64,000 bases of DNA from Maea johnstoni. Its lineage: Eukaryota; Annelida; Polychaeta; Spionida; Magelonidae. Every line of letters begins with the position of its first letter. Position 1 is the stretch's first letter. The stretch spans positions 1 through 64,000 of the forward strand of contig CAWWDR010001020.1 in the NCBI GenBank assembly GCA_963942565.1. The letters run 5' to 3'. The translations under genes were made by a program, and so were the position numbers. Positions 1 through 8,341 of this stretch are shown one piece after another. The notes beneath the pieces were generated by a model. The model did not search any database. It had not been told where the DNA came from and saw only the letters and a program-made list of their open reading frames with translations.

Positions 1-825
1 GGCTATGAAATCTTTAACGAGATCATTAAGCCTAATAACTTTGCTCTTTTATCCGAAAGAAAAACTATTGAATTTATAGTCCTAAAAAAGAATGAAAAAC
101 TGCAACTTACTGACAGAGGTAATCTTAAATTTACACCTATCATAATTAATCAAAAGCAATATAATAAATTAATCAATAAGCTTAATCAGGAAAATATTAA
201 AATTGCCAGCTACCACGAGGCTTATGATCCTAATAATAAAAATGTCCTAACAGGATGGATAATAAAACATTATGTCACTGATGGATATAGTGGTAATATT
301 GCTATGCTTGTAGGCTATGATATAAACAGAAAAATAGTCGGTTTTTTAATGGTGGAACACGAAGAAACTCCAGGACTAGGAACTAAAGCTAATGATAATG
401 ATTTCATAAATGCTTTTAAAGGTAAAGATCCAAATAGAATGCCAAAAAATAAAAAGGACTTTAAACCTCTTATTGGTATAGACTCTATCTCAGGAGCAAC
501 TATCACCTCTCTTGCTGTATCAAAAGGTATTCAGCAAGCTTATAATAAATTAAATGTTTATTCTGAGGAAGATATAACAGCCTTAAAAACAAAAGCTGAG
601 GAACAGAAAAAAAGAGCTGAAGAAGAAAAAACAAGAGCTGAAGAACAAAGAATAAGAGCTGAAGAACAAAGAATAAGGGCTGAAGAACAAAGAATAAGGG
701 CTGAAGAACAAAGAATAAGAGCTGAAGAACAAAGAATAAAGGCACTAAAACAAAGAAAAAGAGCTCAGGAACAAAGAAAAAGAGCTGAAATCCGTTTAAG
801 AAAACTAAGAAAAAGTCTAGACTAG
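1..825 (+). CDS. RnfG/NqrC-like FMN-binding protein with heptad-repeat tail (5' end outside window)
   Basis: The frame is open from base 1, so the gene starts upstream of the window; 274 codons are visible. The motifs ETPGLGTK and IDSISGATITS are those of the RnfG/NqrC FMN-binding domain, where the last Thr of SGATxT carries covalent FMN. Family knowledge: RnfG is a subunit of the membrane Rnf complex, which couples ferredoxin:NAD+ electron transfer to ion pumping. After the domain the protein continues for about 75 residues as a charged coil made of ten 7-residue units of RAEEQRI type; RnfG proteins normally end near the FMN domain, so this tail is unusual. No other rnf gene lies downstream, so partners would have to be upstream. 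A stand-alone FMN-binding protein is possible. Confidence 0.75.
   Translation, partial: GYEIFNEIIKPNNFALLSERKTIEFIVLKKNEKLQLTDRGNLKFTPIIINQKQYNKLINKLNQENIKIASYHEAYDPNNKNVLTGWIIKHYVTDGYSGNIAMLVGYDINRKIVGFLMVEHEETPGLGTKANDNDFINAFKGKDPNRMPKNKKDFKPLIGIDSISGATITSLAVSKGIQQAYNKLNVYSEEDITALKTKAEEQKKRAEEEKTRAEEQRIRAEEQRIRAEEQRIRAEEQRIRAEEQRIKALKQRKRAQEQRKRAEIRLRKLRKSLD
634..738. repeat. Five tandem 21-bp copies inside the RnfG-like tail
   Basis: Five near-identical 21-bp units (634-654, 655-675, 676-696, 697-717, 718-738), differing only by an A/G change at the AGA/AGG Arg codon. Each encodes the heptad RAEEQRI. More diverged 21-bp units flank the array on both sides, so the coil grew by in-frame unit duplication. 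Confidence 0.9.
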
Positions 826-829
826 TTAG

Positions 830-1335
830 CTATTCTTCTTGTCCTTCTATAACACTGTGCATATAGTTTTTAAAGTATACATTTAGAATAGGATTTTTCA
901 TAATTTTTTTAATCTTAAAATATAGCTTTCTTCTCAGTTTTTTTCTTTTATCGGCGGAGTTAAGCTCTGTATATGACCTTTGAGAAATATAGTCTTTAAC
1001 AAGCCTATTAATATGGTATCGCTTTAAGATAATCTCTTGTTCAGTTTTGCTGTCCATATGAGTATAACTGACTACAACTGTAATCGATATAAACGTTTCA
1101 TTTTTACCTTCCGGCTTAGCCATAAACTTCATAGGATCAAGACTGTAGGTGGACTCAAGGGGAGGGGCTTCATTTATATTTGATCTTTTAAAATAGTTAT
1201 CACCGATTTTACGCAAATTAATTTCTTTTATAGACGAGCTAATATTATTATATCCATAAAAATAAATAAGGTATATGCCAATACATAAAATAACCAATAT
1301 AACTGCACCTACTATAATAACTTTTTTTTGTTCAC
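830..1335 (-). CDS. fliL: FliL-like flagellar basal-body protein; start needs a one-base frame change
   Basis: One N-terminal membrane segment is followed by a periplasmic domain ending in the FliL-type pattern: isoleucine-rich strand, then LVKDYISQRSYTEL, a K/R-rich helix, and VYFKNYMHSV at the C-terminus. Family knowledge: FliL sits at the flagellar motor and stabilises stators. The uninterrupted frame begins only inside the membrane segment, at a TTG at 1297. A GTG at 1335-1333 has AGAGG eight bases upstream and would give MNKKKVIIVG, a typical start, but the A8 tract at 1329-1322 is one base short for that frame. Its stop lies four bases from the RnfG-like stop (convergent). It follows the split amidinotransferase by 17 bases. 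Identification rests on pattern, not alignment. Confidence 0.6.
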
Positions 1336-1352
1336 AATATATGCCTCTTATT

Positions 1353-2361
1353 TTAAATTTTCTTATAGTAGTTATTATATCGATATTTTTCTCTGCATTC
1401 TTTTATTTTTTCTGAAAGATCATTAGCAGAATCTAAAAAAGTTCCTAAGTCACCAATCATGCACTTTATAGAGCCTCTGCCTTTTTTTATAAATTCTGAA
1501 ACATCTATCAAGACAGGATAAACTCCTCGTTCTTTCACCATATCAATAAGCCTATTAGTTATTCCCATTGGCATAAATAAAATTACTTCATCGTTAACAA
1601 CGGTTTGAAAAGAATTAGCCGCAAATATCTTTGAATCTTCATAAGATAAAATAATCTGATCTCCCATATCCTTAAGACAAAAAGTTTGAGACTCCTTAGA
1701 AAGACCATCCAGATTAATAAGTAAGTGTTCCCTCGTTGATCCAAAAGGACAGAATACTGTATCACCATAACAAAACCTTTGGTTATCCAGTGTAAAAGGA
1801 GCAATGGGGACTTTGCCTACAATTAGATAAAGGTTTTTAAGTAAGCTGTAATCTGAAAACTGGCTGTGAACCTTCTCGTAAGGTGGGAAAACCAAAACGA
1901 AAACGATACTTACTTTTTATAACTTTTCCATGTGTAAATATATAACTCTTACCTATAGGGAAAAAATCACTTTCTCCTTCAAAACGTTTGTCCAAATTCA
2001 AGTATGAGGTACGTAATCCTAAGCTCTCAAGTAATGGCTTATAAATAAGCTTTTCACCTGCACGATTAGGTAGTAAATTTGAAAAGTAAAATTCCTTTTC
2101 TGAAAGAGGTGCATATTGATGAGCATTAACCATAAATCCCGCATTTGAAGGATAAACTAAACCAGGATAGTCAGACTCTGGAGGAATAATAAATATTTGA
2201 ATACCATGGTCAATAAGAGTATTTGCTAAATTATGCCATTGTCTTATTGCTAATTTTCTATTTATCTTAGTGCCAATTCTGTTATAGCTATTTGATCCTT
2301 CTATGCCAAAGAAAAAAGGATCACCCATGAGTATTGTATGTTTTCCATTGTAGTCATACAT
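1353..2361 (-). pseudogene. Amidinotransferase/arginine-deiminase-fold protein in two frames
   Basis: Two overlapping minus-strand frames, 2361-1837 and 1895-1353, look like one protein of about 335 residues. The first half has VYPSNAGFM and RFEGESDF, matching the substrate-binding Asn and the FEGxD motif of amidinotransferase/DDAH-fold enzymes. The second half has STREHL and ends with GSIKC, the expected positions of the catalytic His and nucleophilic Cys. All the expected active-site motifs are therefore present, but the frame changes by +1 near 1880-1886, where the minus strand reads TTTTCCC. Removing one T would give a continuous RFGFPPYEK. This may be a real frameshift, an assembly indel or +1 slippage at a CCC codon. 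AAGGA lies before the first ATG. The substrate is unknown. Confidence 0.6.
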
Positions 2362-2570
2362 ATTAGGCTATCCTTAAATATATACTCTTTTAATGTTTTC
2401 TAAAGTTTAACATACTTGGCTTTAACTTTGTAATAATAATTTTATATATTTAACACACAGCTAACAAGTTTTTAACATTATACAAAAAAATTATATAATT
2501 TTTGCATATATTTTATACTAACTATAAATGTATTTGAATTATACTAACACTATTAGCTGTAGGGGAACTA

Positions 2571-3278
2571 ATGATAGGTACGGCACTGATTACCGGTAGT
2601 GCAAAACGAATAGGACAAGAAATAGCTCTTAAATTGGCTTCTATAGGGTATAAAATTGCTTTGCACTGCAATAAATCTATGAATGAGGCCGAAGTTTTGG
2701 CTAATAAAATTAGTAAAATTAGTACTTGTACCATTTTTAGTAATGATCTATCTAAAGAAGATGAATTACTTTCTCTTATCTCATTAGTAAAAAAGAAGTT
2801 TCCCGATCTTAATTTATTAATTAATAATGCCTCAGTTTTCCAAAAAACGAGTATCTTAAATACCAATATCGATGTATTTAATCAAAATCTTAATATAAAT
2901 TTTAAAGCCCCTTTTTTCTTAACTCGCGACTTTGCTCTAAAGTGCAAAAAAGGACAAATTATAAATATGTTGGATGCAAAAATAGTTCATAATGATATAA
3001 GCTATGCCTCATACACTTTATCAAAAAAAGCTTTGGCAGATTTAACAAAAATATCCGCAAAAGAGCTTGCACCAAATATTAGAGTTAATGGTATTGCCCC
3101 AGGTTATATATTAGCTCCGGAAGAACAAAATAGTTGTTATCTAAAAAAAAGACCTAAAACAATACTCCTACAGAGAAAAGGCGAACCAGAAGAAATAATT
3201 AAGGCTATAGAGTTTCTTATACATAATACGTTTATTACAGGGCAGTTTATATTTGTTGATGGCGGGGATCATCTATAA
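2571..3278 (+). CDS. Short-chain dehydrogenase, pteridine reductase/FolM type
   Basis: The 235-residue protein is a classical SDR. It has TGSAKRIG for the NADP(H)-binding loop, NNASVF in the central sheet, the catalytic pair YTLSKKA, and the C-terminal GQFIFVDGG. The Arg after Lys in the glycine-rich loop and the NNAS motif fit pteridine/dihydromonapterin reductases better than FabG. The usual catalytic Ser region reads NMLDAKI, as in the pteridine reductase branch where Asp replaces Ser. Role is inferred: reduction of a pterin or dihydrofolate-type substrate. AGGGGA precedes the ATG by about seven bases. The 3' end overlaps mnmA by 32 bases in convergent orientation. Confidence 0.7.
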   Translation: MIGTALITGSAKRIGQEIALKLASIGYKIALHCNKSMNEAEVLANKISKISTCTIFSNDLSKEDELLSLISLVKKKFPDLNLLINNASVFQKTSILNTNIDVFNQNLNINFKAPFFLTRDFALKCKKGQIINMLDAKIVHNDISYASYTLSKKALADLTKISAKELAPNIRVNGIAPGYILAPEEQNSCYLKKRPKTILLQRKGEPEEIIKAIEFLIHNTFITGQFIFVDGGDHL

Positions 3279-4308
3279 TCTGCTTTATGATGCCAGAACA
3301 CACAACTATATCATTATCGTAAAAAACAGCGGCCTGTCCTTTTGTTATAGCAAAAACACTTTGTCTTAGCTGAACTACAAATTCACCATCTATATTGGAC
3401 TTTTTTAAAATAGCCTCTTCGCCCTCATGGAAATATCTAACCTTAACTGTAAGAGGTTTATCAAAGTCATAATCCAAAAGCCAATTGACATTATTTATAA
3501 TAAAAGAGCTGTTATATGGTTTTTCTCCAACGACAATGGAATTACTAACAGATTTTAGCTCTCTAACATAAATAGGCTTAGCCATTGCAATATTTAAACC
3601 CTTTCTCTGACCAATGGTATAGTATGCTATACCCTTATGTTCACCGATCTTATAGCCAGCCTCATCAAGGATATCCCCTGTTTTTATTTTATCATTGGCT
3701 TCTTGTTTTATTAATTCTCTATAGTCATTTCCCAAAACAAAGCAAATCTCATGACTCTCTCGCTTTTTGCTTATATAGATAGACTTCTCAGACAAATAAT
3801 TAATATTATCCTTCTTATAAGTTTTTCCAAGGGGGAATAAAGATTTCTTCAATATAGATAACGGAAGGCGACTTAAAAAATATGTCTGATCCTTTAGTTT
3901 ATCAATACCCTTCTTCATGACATATTTATCAATAATAGCATAATGACCAGTAGCAAAATAATCATAACCTAAAGAATTAGCGGCCTCAATCAGCCTTTTA
4001 AACTTTATTAGCTCATTGCAAAATATACACGGATTAGGAGTATGACCATTTATATATTCATCAACAAAATATTTAACTATTTTTTCATAAAACTCTTTTT
4101 TTACATCAATGACATAATGCCTAATCCCAAGGGTCTGACAAATATACTTAGCATCATGAACATCTTTTATAGAACAACATTTTCCATAATCTTGTTCTCC
4201 AAAAGTAGCCTTCATTGTTATTCCAATAAGATCATGTCCCTTCTCATGCAGTCTTAATAAAGCAACAGTACTATCAATACCTCCAGAAAGCCCAACAGCA
4301 ATTTTCAA
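3247..4308 (-). CDS. mnmA: tRNA-specific 2-thiouridylase MnmA
   Basis: The 353-residue protein has the PP-loop SGGIDST near its start, the nucleophilic Cys in NPCIFCN, the second catalytic Cys in HEICFV, and GIAYYTIGQRKGL of the central domain. Length and motif order match bacterial MnmA. The enzyme uses ATP and a persulfide relay to thiolate U34 of Lys, Glu and Gln tRNAs in the cytoplasm. It starts 11 bases downstream of a small unknown gene on the same strand and its end overlaps the FolM-like gene. Confidence 0.95.
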   Translation of the reverse strand: MKIAVGLSGGIDSTVALLRLHEKGHDLIGITMKATFGEQDYGKCCSIKDVHDAKYICQTLGIRHYVIDVKKEFYEKIVKYFVDEYINGHTPNPCIFCNELIKFKRLIEAANSLGYDYFATGHYAIIDKYVMKKGIDKLKDQTYFLSRLPLSILKKSLFPLGKTYKKDNINYLSEKSIYISKKRESHEICFVLGNDYRELIKQEANDKIKTGDILDEAGYKIGEHKGIAYYTIGQRKGLNIAMAKPIYVRELKSVSNSIVVGEKPYNSSFIINNVNWLLDYDFDKPLTVKVRYFHEGEEAILKKSNIDGEFVVQLRQSVFAITKGQAAVFYDNDIVVCSGIIKQIIDDPRHQQI

Positions 4309-4319
4309 ACCTTATCCCT

Positions 4320-4535
4320 TTAAATATCATTTTCTTCTGTAAAATCATAAAATTTATTTGTAAAAATTAATGTTATAGTGATCCTACGCTCTAATTGCCC
4401 TTCTAACTCAGTTAAACCTTCAGTTTGAACAAGGTGATAGAAATCATGATCATCAGGCATACTTTTTTCTAAATAATCGTTAACCTTGCTTTCAACCTCT
4501 TTTACGCTTGAACCGTCAAACATTTTGATAAACAT
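4320..4535 (-). CDS. Small conserved-looking hypothetical protein (71 aa)
   Basis: No family is recognised. The protein is soluble and acidic, with a predicted helix (VKEVESKVNDYLEK) followed by a region rich in beta-formers (RRITITLIF). AGGAGA lies about six bases before the ATG, which supports real translation. It sits directly upstream of mnmA (11-base gap), so the two are probably co-transcribed. Confidence 0.55.
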   Translation of the reverse strand: MFIKMFDGSSVKEVESKVNDYLEKSMPDDHDFYHLVQTEGLTELEGQLERRITITLIFTNKFYDFTEENDI

Positions 4536-4579
4536 AATTCTATCTCCTTAGGGTTCCAAGACCAATAGCTGAAATATTG

Positions 4580-4626
4580 TAAAAATAACAAAAACTTGGC
4601 TATCATACCCCTTTTATGATAGCCAA
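4580..4626 (-). terminator. Rho-independent terminator after lnt
   Basis: A perfect 12-bp stem (4596-4607 with 4615-4626) closes a 7-base loop. On the minus strand it is followed by GTTTTTGTTATTTTTAC. It lies about 150 bases after the lnt stop and just before the 71-aa gene, so it separates two minus-strand transcripts. Confidence 0.75.
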
Positions 4627-4773
4627 TTGTAAGATCGTTTTAAAAAAAATCTCTTAACTAATTTAACACTCATATCCTTTGCCTCAACTAACAAATTGTA
4701 TATAAGGGCATTAAAACTACTAGGTTCATCATGCGAAATACAATTATATGATAAAAAAAGGCAGTTATAAAAC

Positions 4774-6438
4774 TTAATGCTTAATATATTTTTTAAAGAT
4801 GAATAATAAAAGACCCATAGCACTAATAATATATGCAAAAATATCTCCAAATTTAGTATAGAATGTTTTTATATTTGCAGTCCTAATGGTATGAGTTAAT
4901 GTATCAGTAGTGTATAAGGGAGTTTCTCTTGTGACTATCTCTCCCACAGGGTTTATAAAAGTAGATATACCAGAGTTAGTAGACCTAACAATAGGAGTAC
5001 GGTTTTCAACAGCCCTAAAAAGTGCTAAAACAAGATGCTGTTTTGAGGCTTTAGTGTTACCAAACCATACATCATTAGTTATGTTAACAATAACATTAGC
5101 ACCCTTATTTATAAACTGCCTTGTAAAAGATGGAATAATAATCTCATAACATATTTGAGGTGCTAGCTTTGCCTTATTCATATCAAATATTTCAATGGAT
5201 TCTCCTTTTGAGAATTTACCAACATTTTTTACAATATCATAGTCGTATAACTGAGGAAACCATTCACCTAAAGGTAAATATTCTCCAAATGCAAGGGGAT
5301 AAACCTTATGGTACGGCTTTGAGAGGGATAGATCGGGTAAAATGAGACTTGCAGAATTATAAACTTTAGTTCTCTTACCCTTTTCGCGTTTATAATCTGA
5401 ATCTCCAAAGAATATAGAGGTTTTATAGGTTTTAGCAAGGTTATCAATAAGCTTTATAAACCTATCCCCAACACCAAACCTATAAGAAAAAGATGCGGCA
5501 GACTCAGGCCATATAAGTAAATCTAATTTTTTATCTTTAAGTAAGTTAATAGAGTTAACCGAAATGACCTTATATACTTTATTTACGTCTTTAGTTTTAC
5601 CCATAGGAGTGTTAGGCTGAACCAACCCAACTCGTATTGGCTTAGAAGTTTTTTGAGCTTCAATTACTTGGTCTATTCGTATAATGCCAAAACCATAAAT
5701 AAAAATTAATAATCCAATACCTATAAAAATCTCTTTACGAGGTAATACTCTCTTTTCCTTTAACGATAAATAAACCGTATAAATAAGAGTATTAAAAAAA
5801 GCAATAAGATAAGTAATGCCAATAACACCAGTTATTTCAGCAATCTGAATAAAATAAATATTTTTATACTGAGAACTGCCAAAATACCACGGGAATAATT
5901 CTATAACTAAGAAATCAGCTATAGTAATAACAATAGGATAGGTGATTAGCTTACTAATCCTTAAATTATTATTTATCCACCTAAGCCCAATAAATATTAG
6001 AGGGAATTTTAAACTAAAAAAAACTGAATAAAGTATAAAAATAGGAGTAGCTAATTCTTTACTAATTCCTCCAAAGACCTCAAGAGTATGAATAAGCCAA
6101 TAAAAGCCTCCATATAAAGTAGTTATTCCAGTTATAATTCCAAAGAATAAAGCAGACTTATACGATTTAGTATTTGGTATAATAAAAAAAATAGGGATGA
6201 ATGAAAAAAACATCAAAAACCAATAGTCAATATCGGGGAAGCTCAAAACTGTTAAGCAGGCGGATAGTAAAGAATAAAAAAGCTTAAAATCTTTAACATA
6301 AAAAAAAGTAATTATCCCTATAGGAATAATGGATAATACAAAAATCCACTCTATCCTTATAAAAGGAAAAAGTATAGTGATACATAGAGCAAGGGCAATA
6401 TAAACTATAATAAGAATTAAATGTTTTAATTTGTCCAT
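4774..6438 (-). CDS. lnt: Apolipoprotein N-acyltransferase
   Basis: The N-terminal half carries about seven or eight membrane segments. The C-terminal half is a carbon-nitrogen hydrolase domain with the catalytic Glu in LIWPESAA, the Lys in YHKVYPLAFGEY and the Cys in PQICYE, followed by NDVWFG. About 554 residues, slightly longer than the E. coli enzyme. It N-acylates the N-terminal Cys of lipoproteins in the inner membrane. I chose the ATG at 6438, one base after the sfsA stop, over an in-frame TTG three codons upstream. A strong terminator follows about 150 bases after the stop. Confidence 0.93.
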   Translation of the reverse strand: MDKLKHLILIIVYIALALCITILFPFIRIEWIFVLSIIPIGIITFFYVKDFKLFYSLLSACLTVLSFPDIDYWFLMFFSFIPIFFIIPNTKSYKSALFFGIITGITTLYGGFYWLIHTLEVFGGISKELATPIFILYSVFFSLKFPLIFIGLRWINNNLRISKLITYPIVITIADFLVIELFPWYFGSSQYKNIYFIQIAEITGVIGITYLIAFFNTLIYTVYLSLKEKRVLPRKEIFIGIGLLIFIYGFGIIRIDQVIEAQKTSKPIRVGLVQPNTPMGKTKDVNKVYKVISVNSINLLKDKKLDLLIWPESAASFSYRFGVGDRFIKLIDNLAKTYKTSIFFGDSDYKREKGKRTKVYNSASLILPDLSLSKPYHKVYPLAFGEYLPLGEWFPQLYDYDIVKNVGKFSKGESIEIFDMNKAKLAPQICYEIIIPSFTRQFINKGANVIVNITNDVWFGNTKASKQHLVLALFRAVENRTPIVRSTNSGISTFINPVGEIVTRETPLYTTDTLTHTIRTANIKTFYTKFGDIFAYIISAMGLLLFIFKKYIKH

Positions 6439-6439
6439 G

Positions 6440-7133
6440 TTATTCAAGGCGAGTCCTAATAGATTTAGTGATTACTATTTCATTATCTTTAATTTTAGTA
6501 GAAAATGCCATAACCTTAACCCCTTCTTTAACAGCAAACTTCATTGCATTAGCAAAGTTAGGGTCAGTATTTCTATTAGGAGAAAAAATCTTAGCTCCCT
6601 CTCTTTGGATAATAACTACAACATAAGCATTATATCCATTTTTAAAAGCATCTACAAGATGGTATAGATGTTTAGACCCCCTTTTAGTAGGGGCATCAGG
6701 GAATAATGCTACATTATTTACCATTAGAGTACATGATTTTGCCTCAATAAAACAAGGTTTAGTATTTCCCGATAAAAAAAAGTCAAAGCGACTATTTAAA
6801 TAAGGATATTCTTTTTTTATATAAGTATAATTTTTAAATTCCTCAATCTCTTTTTTAATAAGACAATCGTATAACAACTTATTAGGTATACCACTATCAA
6901 TACACACCCAGTCATTATTATGGCTAACTAGGACAAGGTCATAAGCAGTTTTACGATTCTTATTATGAACAGGCCTCAATTTTATAGGCGTATTAGGTAA
7001 TAAAAGCTCTTTCATCCTACCAGGGTTAGGGATAAACACCTCTATAGGTTTATTATCTATATTAACAAGGCCTAAATATCGATTAACCCTCTCTATAAAC
7101 TTGGCATTAACTTAGTATAGAAGCAAGAATCAT
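6440..7133 (-). CDS. sfsA: SfsA family protein; N-terminal frame interrupted
   Basis: Most of the family is clear: IPNPGRMKELL, FIEAKSCTL, FPDAPTKRGSKHL and the C-terminal DPNFANA region. SfsA proteins are nucleic-acid-binding or nuclease-like proteins first named for sugar fermentation stimulation. The open frame continues upstream of the GTG at 7039 as KFIERVNRYLGLV, which is the expected SfsA N-terminus, but reaches TAA without a start codon. An ATG at 7133-7131 overlaps the cupin stop as ATGA and would read M-I-L-A-S-I-L before needing a one-base shift near 7111-7113. This is either an assembly indel or a recent frameshift. The rest of the gene is intact. Confidence 0.75.
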
Positions 7134-7435
7134 TGCTTTACTGAGGCACACAAATAAACTGTTTTTTCTTTGTCAGACATTTTGGCATAATGAACAGTAT
7201 TTGCTGGCAAGTCAATACGGTCTCCAGAATATAAAGTTATTTCCTTTCCGTTGACTCCAAAAGTAATAGCGCCTCTTAAGACCCATCTTATCTCTTCATA
7301 AGAATGAGAATGGGCTGGATAATAAGTACCAGCTTCATCCTGCCACACAAATGGCTTTAATCCTTCTTTTTTTAACTCACATTCTAACTTGACAATATTA
7401 AGGATTTTATCCTTATTCCACCTTGTCACTTTCAT
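7130..7435 (-). CDS. Cupin-domain protein (101 aa)
   Basis: A single small cupin barrel with metal-site motif 1 as HSHSYEEIRWVLRG and motif 2 as GDRIDLPANTVHYA, giving the usual three His and one Glu. Small single-domain cupins have diverse roles (dioxygenase, isomerase, sensor), and none can be assigned. It starts three bases after the stop of the upstream membrane protein and its stop overlaps the likely sfsA start as ATGA, so the three genes appear translationally coupled. Confidence 0.75.
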   Translation of the reverse strand: MKVTRWNKDKILNIVKLECELKKEGLKPFVWQDEAGTYYPAHSHSYEEIRWVLRGAITFGVNGKEITLYSGDRIDLPANTVHYAKMSDKEKTVYLCASVKQ

Positions 7436-7438
7436 TGT

Positions 7439-7855
7439 TTATATAAAAGGAATTTCTCCACTTGCAACAATTAGATCAATAAGGTGTACAATGGCAAATA
7501 TTAAAGTACCAAAACCGATTAAGGTATTATATTTTTCAAGAGCATCTTGAATTTTTGATTTTCTTTCTTCTGATTTATCATGATCTGCAGATAAATTGAA
7601 ATACTTAAATACAACTGTAGCCAATACTAACCCTGATGCGATAGAAAATATTGCTGGGAATAAATCATAAATAATATCTTGTCTTAATATGGACCAAAAA
7701 CCAATTATTATTCCAGCAATGCCAATATAGATACGGGTTGAGTTAACAATGTCTTTAATTTGATCTAACTGTGAAAACTTTTCCGCCAGATAATTATAAC
7801 TTACAATAAACCCGGCTAGTAAACATATAATAAAAAGCAATACTGATATAGTCAT
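7439..7855 (-). CDS. Small membrane protein, unknown function (138 aa)
   Basis: Four hydrophobic segments are visible: residues about 2-22, 42-58, 64-84 and 113-132. A charged stretch (DHDKSEERKSK) lies between the third and fourth. No family is recognised. GAGGAGG lies before the ATG, one of the strongest ribosome-binding sites in the window. It is the first gene of the membrane protein-cupin-sfsA-lnt run. Confidence 0.6.
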   Translation of the reverse strand: MTISVLLFIICLLAGFIVSYNYLAEKFSQLDQIKDIVNSTRIYIGIAGIIIGFWSILRQDIIYDLFPAIFSIASGLVLATVVFKYFNLSADHDKSEERKSKIQDALEKYNTLIGFGTLIFAIVHLIDLIVASGEIPFI

Positions 7856-8341
7856 TATACCTCCTCTATTGTCAGGTTATTTTATTATATTGGCAGTTTT
7901 TAAGTTGAAACTTACTACAGGACTGCTAACTGCACTTATAAAGCTATCAATATATTTATAAATAAGATAACTAAATTATTTTAAAGGAAAAGTAAAATTT
8001 AAAAAAAAACAGGATATATACTTTAGTAAATATTTTAATTTTTTAGATAAAAAGTGTTACTAAAGAAAAACTAACAAATTTAGATCAAAAAGTATACTAA
8101 CATTTATAGCCGATATATAAGGTTTTCGCTTTTAAAAAAAACTTTTTTAATTCTAAATTTAGCTAAGTTTTAGGTATATTTTAGGGAGTTAGCAACCATT
8201 TTAATGTCTTTTACTTAAAATATTAGAACTTTTAATAACATAAATATTGGTCTTTTTATAACTGGAATTATATACTTTCGTTGTTGTTAATAAAACCGTT
8301 TATGCTTTATTTTAGGATTATTACTACAGCTGGGACTATTT
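7856..8341. other. 486-bp AT-rich gap between divergent genes
   Basis: The gap separates the minus-strand membrane protein from ctp on the plus strand, so it should hold promoters for both. Apart from the minus-strand GAGGAGG just inside it, no convincing paired promoter boxes, open frame, tRNA or strong stem-loop were found. GCCGATAT at 8109-8116 resembles a sigma-28 -10 box but has no matching TAAA 15 bases upstream. Confidence 0.5.

Noticed and set aside
503-745. Minus-strand open frame of Phe/Leu/Gln repeats
   Set aside because: It is the antisense of the 21-bp coil repeats of the RnfG-like gene and has no ribosome-binding site.
4614-4850. 78-aa minus-strand frame overlapping the lnt end
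   Set aside because: It starts inside lnt and ends inside the terminator stem; no start with a ribosome-binding site is present in the non-overlapping part.
8109-8116. GCCGATAT, near-perfect sigma-28 -10 box
   Set aside because: No TAAA box lies about 15 bases upstream, and the downstream gene (ctp) is not a motility gene.
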